Shown here piece after piece: positions 1-13,600 of a stretch of DNA of 64,000 nt (its first letter is position 1; the number at the start of each line of letters is the position of its first letter). Below the pieces are notes generated by a model. The model saw only the letters and a program-made list of their open reading frames with translations, made no database searches and was not told the origin of the DNA. The position numbers and the translations under genes are program-made. Source of the stretch: Luscinia megarhynchos (taxonomy: Eukaryota > Chordata > Aves > Passeriformes > Turdidae); assembly GCA_034336665.1 (NCBI GenBank), contig JAPFBE010000002.1, forward strand, positions 82,032,905 through 82,096,904. Reading direction: 5' to 3'.

Positions 1-1440
1 CAGCTGTAGTCAAGTCTTGCACGATTTGCAAAACCAGACTAATCTCCTGAAAGATGATTAAAATTTTCAGCCCTGTCAGTTTTGCATGAGTTGAAGTTGT
101 TGATTATTGATTTGTTGAGTCATGGTAACCTCTGATGTGAACAAGCCCTGCTGCTTGGAATTTATTAGCTTTGGTGCAGAAGTCTGAATGCAAGGAGAGC
201 TTTCAGTTCTGAAGTTGGTTAGGTTTTGGTGAGGTATTGGATCTCCTCATGTTCTAAGACCTTTGTGAACTCTTGCTTTCAGAGAGAACCTGAGTGGTGC
301 AACTCAAAGGATCAGGGTTGGCTAAAAATTGCTAGAAAGATTGTAACTATGCTGAAAAAAGGAATTTTAACGTTAGGAGAGGTACTCAGAGTCTGTGCAT
401 TTAGTTATGAATTCCTTTTCCAAAATCTTTGGATATAATTTTACACAGACATTGGTCTTGGTATCTAGTGGGGCACCCTCTTAGCATTCCAGGAAAAAGT
501 CTGTTTTCCAAAGTCAAGTCTTGCTGTGACTTCTAGAAACATGCTAGTTATAAAATCAGTGTGGGTCTGAGCTGGGGCTTTCTGGTTGGGAATCAGTCAT
601 TTGGAATTTTGCAGGTGGTGGTTGCAGTCTGTCAGTTCAGAGGATCCCTGGACATGGATTTGTACACTGTTGGGCCAGCTGCTGTTGATTTATCCCTTCT
701 GGAAATCCTTACAGTTTGACACTTTTTGTGGTCATCCACCTAAAGTACATAATGCCACAATACTCAAATACATTTATTTAAGTGTAGTAGTTGGCAGGTG
801 GTGCTTGCAAGAAGTACTCATGTAAGTCTGTTACAGGCCATTGGCTGAAATGGTTTAGAAATTAAAGGAGTTGGAGCCCTTAGTGACTTTTTATTTGGCA
901 GGGATTTTTATTATTTTCCCCCCAGTAATTTCAGAGGTGTAATTAGACTTCATCTTAGTCACATTAATGGAGTTACCTAGATTTATTAGAATTATTAAAT
1001 ATAAAAAGACTATAGATATATGCATCTGCATGTATGTGTACCCAAGTATATGCAGAATAAAGTCCTTAGTACCACATAAAATACTGAAAATCCAAGGGAA
1101 CTGGTAGTGTTTCTCTTTAAAATTTTGGTGTCGTTGATTAAAGAAACAAAGGAAGATGACGGATTTTTTTCTAAACCAATGCATTGCCTACAGACCTGGT
1201 GATTAAAAAAAACCACAAAACTTCTGTGTACATTCTTTCTTTGGGAAGATACTTAAGCAGTGGTTTGAAAGAAAAATAATTCCTTTATTGCATAAATACT
1301 TAAGACAGTATTCATAGCCTTCGTGAGTTTAGCTATTTCATGATACAGCAGCTATGGAGTCATCAATGTTTTATTTCTATTTTATCATAGCCAGACTATG
1401 TAATGAAACAGATATTTGAATAAAGTAATTTCTTTTACTC
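1..1440. other. Upstream flank, nothing recognised
   Basis: AT-rich unique-looking sequence. Short open frames on both strands lack recognisable domains or splice context. No transposable element was identified. Confidence 0.5.
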
Positions 1441-1449
1441 TCTGTATGT

Positions 1450-2060
1450 TACAAATACCTAAAACAAACTAAATGACCATTCAGGTGTGTGGAAATATAT
1501 AAACCTTTCAGACCAACTGAAAATTTCAACAGGAGGGTTTTTTGCCTGTGTCTGCGTGGCCCTTCCTCACTTTGCTCATGGTAGCAGAATCCCCTGGCCT
1601 TTTGGGATGAGGGCTTTTTTCCTTTCCCCTCCCAAGCCAAAGGACCCCAGGCTGTTGTGATTCCTGTATCATCAAGCTTGTAACAATATAAAACAATTGC
1701 TGTGTGCACACCTAAACACAATACAAACAATAAATACTGCCAGCCACAAATCCCCGGGGGCAGAGTGCAGTGCCTGTGTTGGCACCTGTGCAAACAGAGA
1801 CTGCTGGGTATTGCTGCTCCACCCTCTTCCTTCTGCAGCTGGCAGGGCTGAGCCTCACCTGTGTGTGGACACAGCTGCAGTGGAGCTCTGTCAGACGCTC
1901 CAGGCACTGACTGGCATCCAGCCCACGTTTCCCCTTTGCAGGCACCCTGGACCTTCAAGTGCCTCAGACACGTGTGGTCCTGCTCCAGGGGATCATACTC
2001 CTGCTGCCCTGCTTGTGGGCTGGTCCCACTTGAGGTTTGCTAGCCTTGACAAGTAGATGC
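1450..2060. other. GC-richer segment of unknown nature
   Basis: This segment is visibly richer in G+C than its surroundings and carries overlapping open frames on both strands: 169 codons on - at 1449-1958 and 119 codons on + at 1697-2056. Neither translation has a domain or family I recognise, and the two overlap antisense. It has a TATATAAA-like run near 1496 and AATAAA at 1728-1733. It could be a decayed LTR, a non-coding exon or simply a local GC peak. Confidence 0.35.
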
Positions 2061-5000
2061 ACACAAGACTAGTGAGAAATAGGGTGCAACAATAATATGG
2101 GGTGGACTGCAGCAGTGCAGTCTAATTGATAAGCTGTCCACATGGGACTGGTCCCCTTTATCATCTTGGTCCTTGGTTTTTCTATGCCTCTTATGATTCT
2201 TTCCAGTCTACCTTAGTCACTCCCTTTACACACTTCTGGTGGTTACCTTAAACATCCCAGAGGAAGTTTGGCACGCTTCCACACGGCTGCAATCCACTGA
2301 AAAAATAATCCTCTAATAAATTTTACACAGTCCCTAAATTCTTACTCCTCTGAAGTCTTAAAACCTTTAGGTAATCCCTCAGTTTGTGGAGTTTTCTAGG
2401 GAGTTTCCTACACCTGTTCAGTGGGTTTTGCACTAGTAGCAGTCATCTGTATCATTCCCCTTCCATGTTTTTTGGATTGGTGAATATGCACTTGCTTTTT
2501 GCTAATTGTTCTGGTCCTTGATGTGGCTTTGTGTTTAACTGGTAACCTTTAGTCAGGTAATGTGCTCTATTACATGGAAGTATCTGCAGTACTTTCCCAG
2601 TGACTGGACTAAGAATGTGGTGGAGGCAGTAGAATTCATCTTGCTTAACCTTGGATGTCTACAATGCAGGCCCAGTGAACAGCTGGAGGTAAATACTTAT
2701 TTCAGGAGATGTTTGTCCCATGCTTCAGACATTTATATTTCAGTTAAAACTTTACTTTTATACTTAACATTATGATGTGAAATATGACTAGTTAACTTAC
2801 AAGTATCTAAGTTTAGATAGAATTGCACACAGAGGCAGTTAGGTTTAGGCAAAACCAGTGACAAGCAAACACCTTGTGCACCTTCTGCAACTCTGCATCT
2901 AAAAGTCTAAAAATGTTTGAAGAAAGATGAATGATTTGTTTTGTAACAGAAGACAAAGAAATTTCTGTGGATAAAGTTTGCGGGAAACAAGCTCAGTGTT
3001 AAACTAGACAAAGATGGAAAGGTGTTTGAAGAAGAGGGACTTTAATTGGAAAGAAAAGACTGTGATGTGCTCACCCAAGACTTCTGGGGCTTTAGAAGGT
3101 TATGTGAAGAATTCTAGGACAAAATCTAAGATCACAGTTCAAATACCACCAACTAAAAACTACTGAAAGTGTCATTGCTTGCTATATTAAATGAAAAAAA
3201 TACACACTCTCTGTCAGTTGAAGATTGTGTGCTTTATACACAGTTTGAAACAGCTTTAAGGACTTACTTTCAAAGGCAGTTAGTAATTACTGTTAGATTA
3301 TTGCAAAGCTTCTATTTTCCAGTGTGTTCAAAGTTTGATCTGTGATATCTGAAGTTTTTAGAATACATAGTGGAATATATTGATTTTTAAAATTGTTCTT
3401 ATATTAATGAATGTTAGTATACTTAATGATTTCATTTTGTCCAGGGCTGGAGCAGTTTCAGCAGGAACAAACAATGGGTAGATGGAAATGATCAGGAGCT
3501 TATAGCATGTTGCATCATGTTTTCTACTTTTATGGCTTGTGTGGGCAAAGATCTTTCAGCAGACAAAAGAGCATTGCTGATTATTAAGAAGATAAATGGA
3601 TGGAGATGATGTTTTGACAGTCATTGTAAAAATGTGATTAAAAACCATAATACGATAGAAACCCACAGATTTAATATAGATTCAGCAGGCATATTGTGTT
3701 CATGTATTTATTACAACACTGACATCCAAGCCTCTAACTTGTATTCAGTCAGAGTGGAATTATTTGAAGATGTGGCTTTTTTTCTGAGAGCCTTATTGTA
3801 GAATATGACCATTTTTTTCAACAACCTGAAAAATGCCAATCATTTACAAAACAGCATATGAAAACTGTAGAGGCTTAAGGTACGAGAGGGCTGTGGGATG
3901 TAGTGAGGGATAGGATCTGTTACACCTGCTAAGAGAGGCCATTGCACCAAACAACTGCTGGAAACAAGTTCACTAGTTCATGACAGAGCCAAGCCACATC
4001 AACAGCTGCAGAGTTCCAGTCTGGGCACTCCTGCTTTTGCCATCTGGGGCAAACACCCCTGGGTAGCTAAGCAGCAGCGTTCGTCATTACTCATTTCCCT
4101 TTCACTCTGTCCTGTGAGAACAGCTGTTTGCTGTTTCTCTGCACTTTCAGATCTAGGGTAGAGATCAAACAGTACCTGAGGATGAAATCACTTCTTCCTA
4201 TTTGTAAAACTGTTTTGATCTGAGGATTCCAATTTTTCCAGCATTATGGTTTTCTTTCTCTTCTGTTTTTGTTCTCTTCACATCCTGCTTCCCAAAATAG
4301 CACCTCAGAAATTCTTGTTTTCCCTGTGGTCATCATGGACTTGGCTGTATGACTTAGGTTTTGCTAATCAGAAAACTTAAATACTTCTTTCTTGAGGTTA
4401 TTTCTACCCTATAATATCTGGGGCAATATTACCCCAAATTACTCCAAAAATGAGCATTGTTTTGCTTTTTAAGAGCTATGTTTGCTTTAATCATTTGCAG
4501 ATGCCTGTGAACCTACACTGTGGTGTGCACAGTATTTGAGATGCATTAAGGGAAAGGAAACCTGGACTCAAAAATTCGTGGAGCATGAGAAACCAGGAGA
4601 GCTAAAGGGGAAATATTATTACTAGAATATAATTGCAGTCTGGCCAAAGGGGTGCAGTTTGGCGTGGCAGGAGATGGGGGAGCCATAAGGCACAGATCAA
4701 AAAGGAGCATGTCAGCAGTTTTCTCACTCAGTTTGAGTAGAGACAAAAGGGAAAATTCAATCCCTCTTATGCTATAAGAATGTAAGGTGAAATATCTAAA
4801 ATGGCTAATTTTTTTTCCTCACGAATGGGATAATCCAGCATTTCAGTCTGAAGGCAAAAGAATCATTGGCTCAGCTGGGTATCTAAAGGTATCATATTTA
4901 TAGACCAGCTATTTCAGGAATAGAGCCTGTGTTCTTTTGCATCACTTAAGGCAAAATATAACCTTGGCAAACAAAACCACTGGCAATATTTGCAGTTGCA

Positions 5001-8000
5001 TCATTCTCAAGTGAGTATTTAACATCAGAAAATGTTAGGACATTCTTGATAAGCTGCTGTTTTTACATAATCCTATCAGTTATGGCTGTCCAGTAGCTGC
5101 GGTACAATATCTCGAACAGAAAACATTCACTATCACAAGTTAAAGCACCATGGGGTAGGTAACTGGATTATGATACTGATGTCAAACTGTGGAATAAACT
5201 TAATTCAGTAATTGGATGTCTAAATGTGATTTGAAACTAAGGCTTAGTCAGAGGAGGGTTTTTTCCCCTCAGGAATAAAGGAATAAAACCAGAATTCTGG
5301 CTCAGTGACAATTCTTTTGTGACAATTGTGGCAATGTGTAGTAATTTGCTTCAAAAGACAAATACCTTTATGTGTTTTGTTCCTTATTCTACGGAGAGTC
5401 CTTTGTGTGAACAGCCCTAGACAGAGATTTTGACAGAGCTCTGTATGTTGAAGAAATGTTATAGTGCATTTTGAACAGAGCCAAAATTCAAATGGATAGT
5501 CGCACTGAAGATTGCAGTTACAGTAGCAGACAAGGAAAAATGTGGCAGAACTAAATTCTTTAAAAAATCTATTAAAATGACTTTCATTAAAATGTTTAGT
5601 AACCAAAGCTTTTATTCATAAGATAGGAAAAGCTAAAATAGTATGCAGTAGGTTGCTAAACTAACCAGTTAAATATTTCAGTGAGAGATACCTGAAGGAA
5701 GAAACAGCAAATCTGTCAGGTTCTCATTTTATCTGTCTTAATTCAACCTACTTTTCATATCACCAGAAGCATAAAACTTCAGCTGCCTTGAGGAAGTACT
5801 GCCAGAAGCCATCACAATTTCCCAAATTTTCTTACAAAACTCCTGCTTTACTGAATACTCTGCTGAAAATGTCTCACTGGTTTTCTTGTCTTTGGGGATG
5901 CCAAAGGTCAGATGTCTTTGGCCAAAATGTCCAGGCCAAGATCAGGGCCTGCTTTATTCTGTGCAACAGTTTCTGAGTAGCCAAGGGGAATACCAGTGTT
6001 GACAGCAGCTTTCCATCCGTTCCTTCCTGACCTGCAGATATATGTTTAATGCATAGCTACAAAAGACTCTTAGCTTGTCATGGAGGGCGTTAGATTTCCC
6101 TGCTGGAGCCCAGCCATGGCAAAGCAAAGCTTTCCACTTGAGTCATTTGCTCACAGTTGAAATCGTGCAAAAGTTGCTGTTTTAGTGAGGGAATAAGACT
6201 TAAGACTTCCCTCTTATGGAGCAATACAATTCTCTGAGGTCACACTGGTTTTTACCACCTTTGTTTATCGACTTTGTGACTTCAGGACATTTTATTCAGT
6301 TCTGACAGTTCTTAAGCAGCATGTTTTTTATCAATGTCTCCAGGAAGTAGATACCATCAGCAATGTCCAGACCTACATGTGCGTGACCTGACCACAGAAT
6401 TTCACTGTCTTGAAGATGTGTTGCCTCCAAAATACAATAAATTCACTATTAATTTCAAGCCAGCTGGTTAGAGACCTTGGTCCTTCTGGTGTCTTAATGA
6501 AAACCATAACATTTTCTGGGTATTGTACAGATTCACTAAAAAACAATCAGAGGTCCTCTTGAAAGCTTTCTGAAAGTCAATACCAAAGACCTCAGTCAAG
6601 GTATGTTTGGTATGTGCCATGTGTCCTGCTGTGCATTGGTTGTTCAGTGACAGTGCACAGTCTGAAAATACAGCCAGCACAAGATCAGCTGCCAGAAGTA
6701 ATCTGCTGTTCTTAAGGTACCTGAAGGTGCAGTGATGTTGCAAATCCAATTCAGTGTAAGTATGTAGAATAATTTTCTGGAGAGGACTGTGGTGCTATGA
6801 CAATCTTAGAGTCACTAAAATTGTCTTTCAGGTAGTTTTGTAGGCTTTTTCTTCTGCATTCTCTAAAGTGGATTCATTTTTTTGTGTTCGGTTCAAGATT
6901 TAGAGCATCATTTTGTGATTTTTTTTGCTGCCTTTGAGTAGATCTGATGTTTTAACCAACACTGTGTGGTGCCTTCCTGTTTTTCACTTTTAGGCTATTT
7001 TCATGTTAATGTAAGATTATTTTCTCACAGTTATTTTCTTATTTAAATTAGCCAAATAGACTATTTGTCAATTGATGGGACAATTCCAGTATGAAGTGGA
7101 AGTCTCCTCTTTTAATTTGGGGTTTTTATGAGTTTCTTTTATGGTAATGGTATTTCCTCCTTTGTTTTTCATTAGTTAATTCTAGCTACTATTAAAATCA
7201 GGAGCCCCCTTTTTGCTACCTGCCAATGTGATTGGCAGTCTTTTGCCAAAAGACTGAAGTCTTTTCTTCATAAACATTTATTCCTTTTTTCCATTTTAAT
7301 GGGATTTTGTCCTGACCATTTGGGAAGTTCTGCTTTGCTGGTCCCTTTCTGATACTGCCACTCCACAGCATTGCAGTGACCCAGCCCTTTGTATTTTTAT
7401 TGAAAAATACCAAAAAAGTCTTAGTTCTACTAGAATATTTTGCTGAAGATACTCAAATTTTGTTTCTGTGAAACCTGAAAATTATGCCTTTCAGTGGAAA
7501 AATTGCTTTTTAAAGAATTGACATCTTAACACCATACACTTGAGTGGCTATATTTTTATTTACTTCTTCTGCAAGTATTTGATTTAAGTTTATTTTCCCA
7601 CAATGGCAGCATATATGTCACACTCACTCGGCCAAAAACATGCCCAAACTTACATGCCCAAACATTCAGAGGACCAAATAAAAATTACTACAGGTTAAAA
7701 CCATGTTGTGCCCATATTTTTTTATGACTAGTCTGATGTGATTTTGTGGGCAGAACATGTTCTTGCCATCAAGAGGTAATTTAATTACCAAAGCTGGATA
7801 ATGTCATTATTGGTGCTGCTGTGTGAACAGATTCCAGATACCTAAGTCATGTTCAGTCCAGGATTAGCTCTCCCTACTTCCCCATTTATGCCCAGCCATG
7901 TCAATCAGGGTGTGCTACTGTTAATAAGGTTCTGTAAGATGTTTCAGAAAGTGCTTTTGTGTCATGGTAGCATTTGGAGGGTTTTCATCCTCACTGACTT

Positions 8001-10002
8001 GGACTGTGTACCAGCTGCTTTGCTGCTAATTGGTTCCTCATCAGTCTCACAAGGCTCTTTATGTGGTGTCACTCACAATCAGTGCAACTTCTCTGTTTTG
8101 CTCCAGCAGGGAAACCTCAGTAGTTCATGATTTTATTATTGTTCTTCAATTTGATACAATCTGTTCCTGACCATCTGTACCCACTCATGCCTGAGCATAT
8201 CAATACTGTAATTTTCCATCTCCCTCATAACTTGAGCTGATTTTTCCAGCTTGCAGCATTGTAGGTACATGCCAGGATCTTGCACATAACATGGAGCAGC
8301 AGATACTTCAAGGTTTGAGCTCCTTGCTGAGATGGGATTGGACTGATGCTTGTTGCACAGATTCGTTTGGGGCTATCCACTAATCCAAGGAACTGAGATG
8401 GATATTGTCATGGAGACAAAGTGAAGGCTTAGCCAGTAATATTTCTAGAGGAAGGTGGTCAGTCTTGCATCCAGCTCCCACGCTTGAAGAAACAAGAGAA
8501 ATTTCTGTCTGGCCTCTGTCTTTGATTTACCCAATGTTGGTAGACCTGTCGGGAGCTTACATAATCCTGCTGACATAACTTTGGATCAGATTCTCCTAAG
8601 CAACCCAACACAGCAAGGTACCAGGTTCAGAAATGGGGGATAATGTGGGTTTGCCTCTGTGTGGGGTGAGTGTGCATGCATGTTCGCCTGTGTACTTTGC
8701 ATAATTCTGGCAATTTGTATTCTGCTGTACTTAGAATTAAGCAGGTTAATTTAGCTTTTCCTCTATTTGTTCATATCTGGTGCTTAGAGGATTTGGAAAA
8801 TCCTATTCTCAGCCATCAGCTAATTTCATAGAAACTACTATGACTGTTATATGTTGTCTGGTGGACTATTTTATGATTTTTTTTTATAAATCTCTTCTTC
8901 TTCACAGAATGTCTTGAAGTAAAATACTTGTAAATGGCATGTGATTAGAAATCTAATAAATTAAATCCTTTCAGTATTTGAGTAATCTTTCCAGTCATGC
9001 AAACACTTATGTTTGTGTGTGTGAGAACATGAGGGAAAATAAAGACACATAATGGGCTATAACAAGAGGTCTCAGTGATGTTATAAAGCACAGGAGTGAA
9101 GTTCAGATAGTTTATGGTCTGCTTAACAGAAACTCTCAATAGAATAAGACCTCTGTAAATCAAAATTTGACCATTGCTTGTTTTAAATATGTGATTCTGA
9201 CTCATGAATCCATGATCTGTAGAAATTTCTATACCTTCTTAAGTCAAGAAAATGTTGCTTCCTATCACCCCAGATCTTGCTTTCTGGAGTGATTAGCTCT
9301 GTTGCACCCTACACTGTTGTCATATATTTTTCACTCCATGTAACGTCACCGTTTTGGTGAAAAAGTATTGTGCTAATTTTCCTTCTTTTTCAAAAATAAT
9401 GTAGAATTCATTGTACCAAAATTGGAGAAGTGCAAGAGGCAATCAGTATATACATGATGTAGAACCAAACTGGAAAATAAGTATACACAAACAGAATAAT
9501 TTGTGCTACTTTCTTAATGTTACCTTTTTCCTGCTTCAAAGGTCAGATCACAACAAAATATCATTTTGAAGGACATGTGGGCATCATCCACTAGGGAAAC
9601 AATGTACTCCTCTCTATGAAATGGTTTAGTCATCTAGTGAAGGGGTTTACCTTTTTATCTTTCCAAGAAATTCTGTGAGAGAATAAAGCAAAGCTGAGAC
9701 ATCTTTGCATGTCCTTCTCATCCTATGAGCAACAGAAAGAAACATGGCACAAAACAGTGGAATTAAATGCTTGCTGAATATGAAATCACAGACAGTAACA
9801 GTGTAGGGCAATAGCAGATAACTCTATGAAAGCTGAAGATGCTACATCAGGTGGCCAAAGTCACAGGAGGCAACTTTCTGACTAGAAATGAGAAGTAGCT
9901 CCTTGTGAGAGATCGAACAGCCATGTGTCCAGCATGTCCTCTTCGCTCCCAGAAAGTGAGCCAGCAGTGCTGTAGTTGTTTGCAGTCATCTGCTCCTGCA
10001 GG
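2061..10002. other. Upstream flank, nothing recognised
   Basis: AT-rich sequence with no recognised repeat family or gene. An open stretch at 2560-2775 (+) is flanked by TTTAG and GTAAAT dinucleotides resembling splice sites, but its translation matches nothing I know. Other open frames are short and isolated. Confidence 0.5.
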
Positions 10003-10640
10003 CTAAAAGGCTTTACTGAAGTCCAGGCAGACAACATCCACAGCCTTTCCCTCATCCATGAAACAGGTCACACCATCACTGGAGATCAGGTTGGTCCAGC
10101 AGGATCTGCCTTTCATAAAGCCAACCTTGCCAACCCTGATTCCCTCCTTGTCCTGTACATGCCCATGATGATGCTCAAGATGATCTGCTCCATAACTTTC
10201 TCTGGCACTGAGGTCAGGCTGACAGGCCTGTAGTTCCTTTAAACCTTGTTCCAGCCTTTCTTGTAGATATTTGCTGATTTTCAGTCAGTCAGGACCTCTC
10301 CAGTTAGCCAGGACTACTGATAATGACTTAAAGCAGCATGGCAAGCTCTTCTGCCAGCTCCATCAGTACACTTAGGTGGATCCCATCTAGCCCCATAGAC
10401 TTATGGATGTCTAAATTACATAGCAGGTTGCTGGCTATTTCCTCCTGGATTATGGGGGCCTTCATTCTGCTCCCCATCTCTGTCTTCCAGCTCAGAGGAT
10501 TGGATATCCAGAAAACAATTGGTCTTTCTATCAAAGACTCAGCAAAGGAGGCATTAGGCACCTCAGCCTTGTCCTCATCCTATGTGATTCCCTCTGCATC
10601 CAGAATTGTCAAATGTTGATTTGTCCTACACACCTCTTGG
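10003..10640 (-). mobile_element. CR1 LINE internal fragment, reverse transcriptase N-terminal part
   Basis: Reading the - strand gives CR1 ORF2 segments in broken frames. DKAEVPNASFAES is near 10560, the motif HKSMGLDGIHLSVL lies at about 10350-10400, and GKAVDVVCLDFSKAF near 10010-10065 carries the RT motif A with its aspartate. A stop interrupts near 10585 and frames shift several times, so the copy is dead. It ends just after motif A and lacks the 3' UTR and octamer tail. That is unusual because CR1 copies normally lose the 5' side and keep the 3' side. Confidence 0.9.
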
Positions 10641-13600
10641 AGTGCAGTGATTTGTACATAGAAAGCAATGCTTTATTTTAGTGAATAACTCAGTTTTCTG
10701 TATTTTTATGGCTGAGTTTTGAATGTGTTACAGACTCTTTTTATAGGTTTTGAATTCTTGACAGCCATGAATACTTTTGAAAATGACTGTGAATGATGGA
10801 TGAATACCTATGAAATCCAAAAAGGATCACCAACAAAATGCTATCAGCTGTTATTGATGGTTTTTTTGCTTGGTATCTTTTGAAATAGCTGGCACAGGGG
10901 AGACTATGCACACAGAACGTGGCTACTCATCAGATCAGCTCTTATTCAAGACAGAAATATAGGAAAGAATGCACCCAGATAACTAGAGAAATTTATTTGG
11001 ATATTTAATATTAACATATACAGTGGGAAGTGAAAAAGGTTATTAATCTGCCCACTGTTTTGGAGAGAAGTACTGCAGTAATGAGACAAGCATTGTAAGG
11101 ACAGGACTTTACTGAAGCAACTATATAAACATGTGCCACTCAGTGCAGTGGATACTTTCTTGCTTTTGCACTTGCACCAGGTTTATTACTCCTCCCTAAA
11201 TTAAGGTGTAGAACAAATTCTGTCCACTGTGGATGTTAGGAAGTGTCAATAGCTGCTCAGTTTGCTCTGTGGGACAGCATGTACATTTGCTGTGAAAATA
11301 TTTCCTATGGAAAAGTAGAGACGAGTTTGGGAAGTCTTTCTGCACAAGTGTATCCTCTTTGGCTTTGTAGTACATCAGTTCTGTAGCACTAATCTGAACT
11401 GTAGTATGGTGGTTAATGACATTTAGTCTAAGCAGCTGTGTTAACCCAGTGTTTCATACTTTGTTGCTATTAGAGTTCTTTCCCCTTCTTTTTTTTTCCA
11501 ACTCATAAACCCTGTGCTTTTGAAAATGTATTCCACAAATTTTATAGTGGATGTAGTCCCTTTTGTAAGAGACAAAGCAAACTAGCAGCTGATAGTCTAA
11601 AGTATTGTGTCTCTAAAAAATTCTTTGCACACTCACAGTGAAATAACTCCTTTTGCATTTAAAGAAGGAAATTCCCTACACCTTCTTTTTTGATATACCT
11701 CTTTGAAATGCAAGAGGAAATGTCAAAAATGAGCCCATATTTTATTATTCCTTCCCTTCCATCCTTTCCTTTGTAAGACCATTCTTTACAGAGAATTTTT
11801 TTCCTGTCCACTGTAAAAATAGACTCTGTTCAAGTGCTGCTGCTCCTACTTCACTATCATCAGGAAAAGATGGAAATAAAATTATACACTGGTCATCCAT
11901 TTATTTTTAAAATACCTTTGTCTAACAGCAATCCTAACGTACACTTTTGGCATCAATTTGTAAGATGTAGCATAAGGAAGGTAATAATTATACTCAAAGG
12001 TTACGTATTTTCTGAGACAATATTGCCAGTAAAAATAGCCAAGCTTTTGTGCATATGAATCCCTTCTCAGAACGTTTTGATTTTCTACCTATTAGGAAAT
12101 CATTATGAATGTAATTACACTAATGTAGCTAGTGAATGAATCTTGTTTTAATCATACTTGTACTTCTAAGTATGGCAGAATCCTGGTCTGGAGAGCAGAA
12201 CACAAAGCAGCCATCATCATGTTACTGCGCGTTTGCTGACTCTCATTTGGCCTAATGCAATTTTCCCCTTAGCCTAGTAAAATGCCAAAGTTGATTAATG
12301 TTGATTAAGACTGTTCATAAACTTTTCATGCTGCACAGTTTGATTTTATCTGAGGCATGTCAACTAGGATCTCATGGGGAGCCTTTTCAGGGAAACAGTG
12401 CTAGGAAGTGTCAAATAAGTGCTAATGATCTCAATATACAAGAAAGAAATTTTTTTCCAATTAGATTTTAGCTTTTGCCATTCTAGTGCCTTCTGTCTTG
12501 GGAGTATAAAATGAATTTTCACAAGATACTGGCTCCTTTCTTCATGTACTGAAACTAAAATTGTAATGTATGCTTGCTTGAATTAAAAAAACAAAATTAA
12601 ATTGCCTGTACCATTATGCTTTAAGGAACAGTTTCACAGTGCTGCCACTTCTGCCTATACATATTATTTGAATTAATTGAACTTCCTGATAATTTTCTGG
12701 TCATTTGACAGATGTGAAACCTAGGTAGATTTCTAGAGAGAAAATACCAGATGCTAAACCTTTATTTTCATCCCTTTCAGGCATGTTTTTGTTATCAAAG
12801 CTACTCTAGTCTGAGTCTGTGAGAATTAACTGTAGTTGAAAAATCAAACAGCTGCCTTTGATTTTGAGGAAAGGAAAGAGTCAAACCAGTATTTTCTATT
12901 TCTTGCCAATGAAGAAGTCAGAACTTAAACTGGATGCAGTGAAAAAGGGATCTCAGTAATGGGCTGGCTTTGATTGAATGGATGTTACCTTGAGAACTTT
13001 CCACTCAAATGCTGCTTTGGGAAAACTTTAAACAGTTCTACTCCAGAAATGATGCTCTGTCTCCCAAATTGTGTCTCATTTTTTGTCAAAGATCAATTTA
13101 ACACCATGTTGTAATAATGTCCATGAAAGAATAATCATCTTCCACTTCTTTAGTGTCTTTATCTGCTGTCTTCTCATTTCAACTGCATTTGTCTGAGTTA
13201 CCCAACTATTGTCTGTGGCTGAGTTATCTGTGGCAATAGGCTATTGCCTGTGGTTTTTTCCCACAGGTGATTTTTTCCAGGTGATTTCTAGGGCATTACA
13301 CTCTTCATACATGACTAGGCTTTCTAAGCATAATAATAATAATCATCATCATCATCAATCATCGTCATCCAGGATATTATTAATACTTTTGATAATGAAT
13401 AATAAATTAAGAATAGTGCAGTCCATGAAAGAAAAAGGAAAAAAAAAAAGAAAAAGGGCAAACAGTCATTTCTATCTTGTATAAAATCAGGAGATTTGGG
13501 ACTTTCAAGATGTCACTACAATAGGAATGAATATATTCCTCAGATCTGGAACAGGATATTCTGTACCAACTCTGGAGGACAAACTTATGACTGAATAAAA

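Noticed and set aside
1449..1958. 169-codon - strand open frame
   Set aside because: It overlaps an antisense open frame of similar quality and has no recognisable domain. GC content explains the lack of stops. Kept only as an unexplained segment.
2560..2775. Exon-like open segment with TTTAG before and GTAAAT after
   Set aside because: The peptide resembles nothing known to me and AT-rich sequence supplies such splice-like dinucleotides often.
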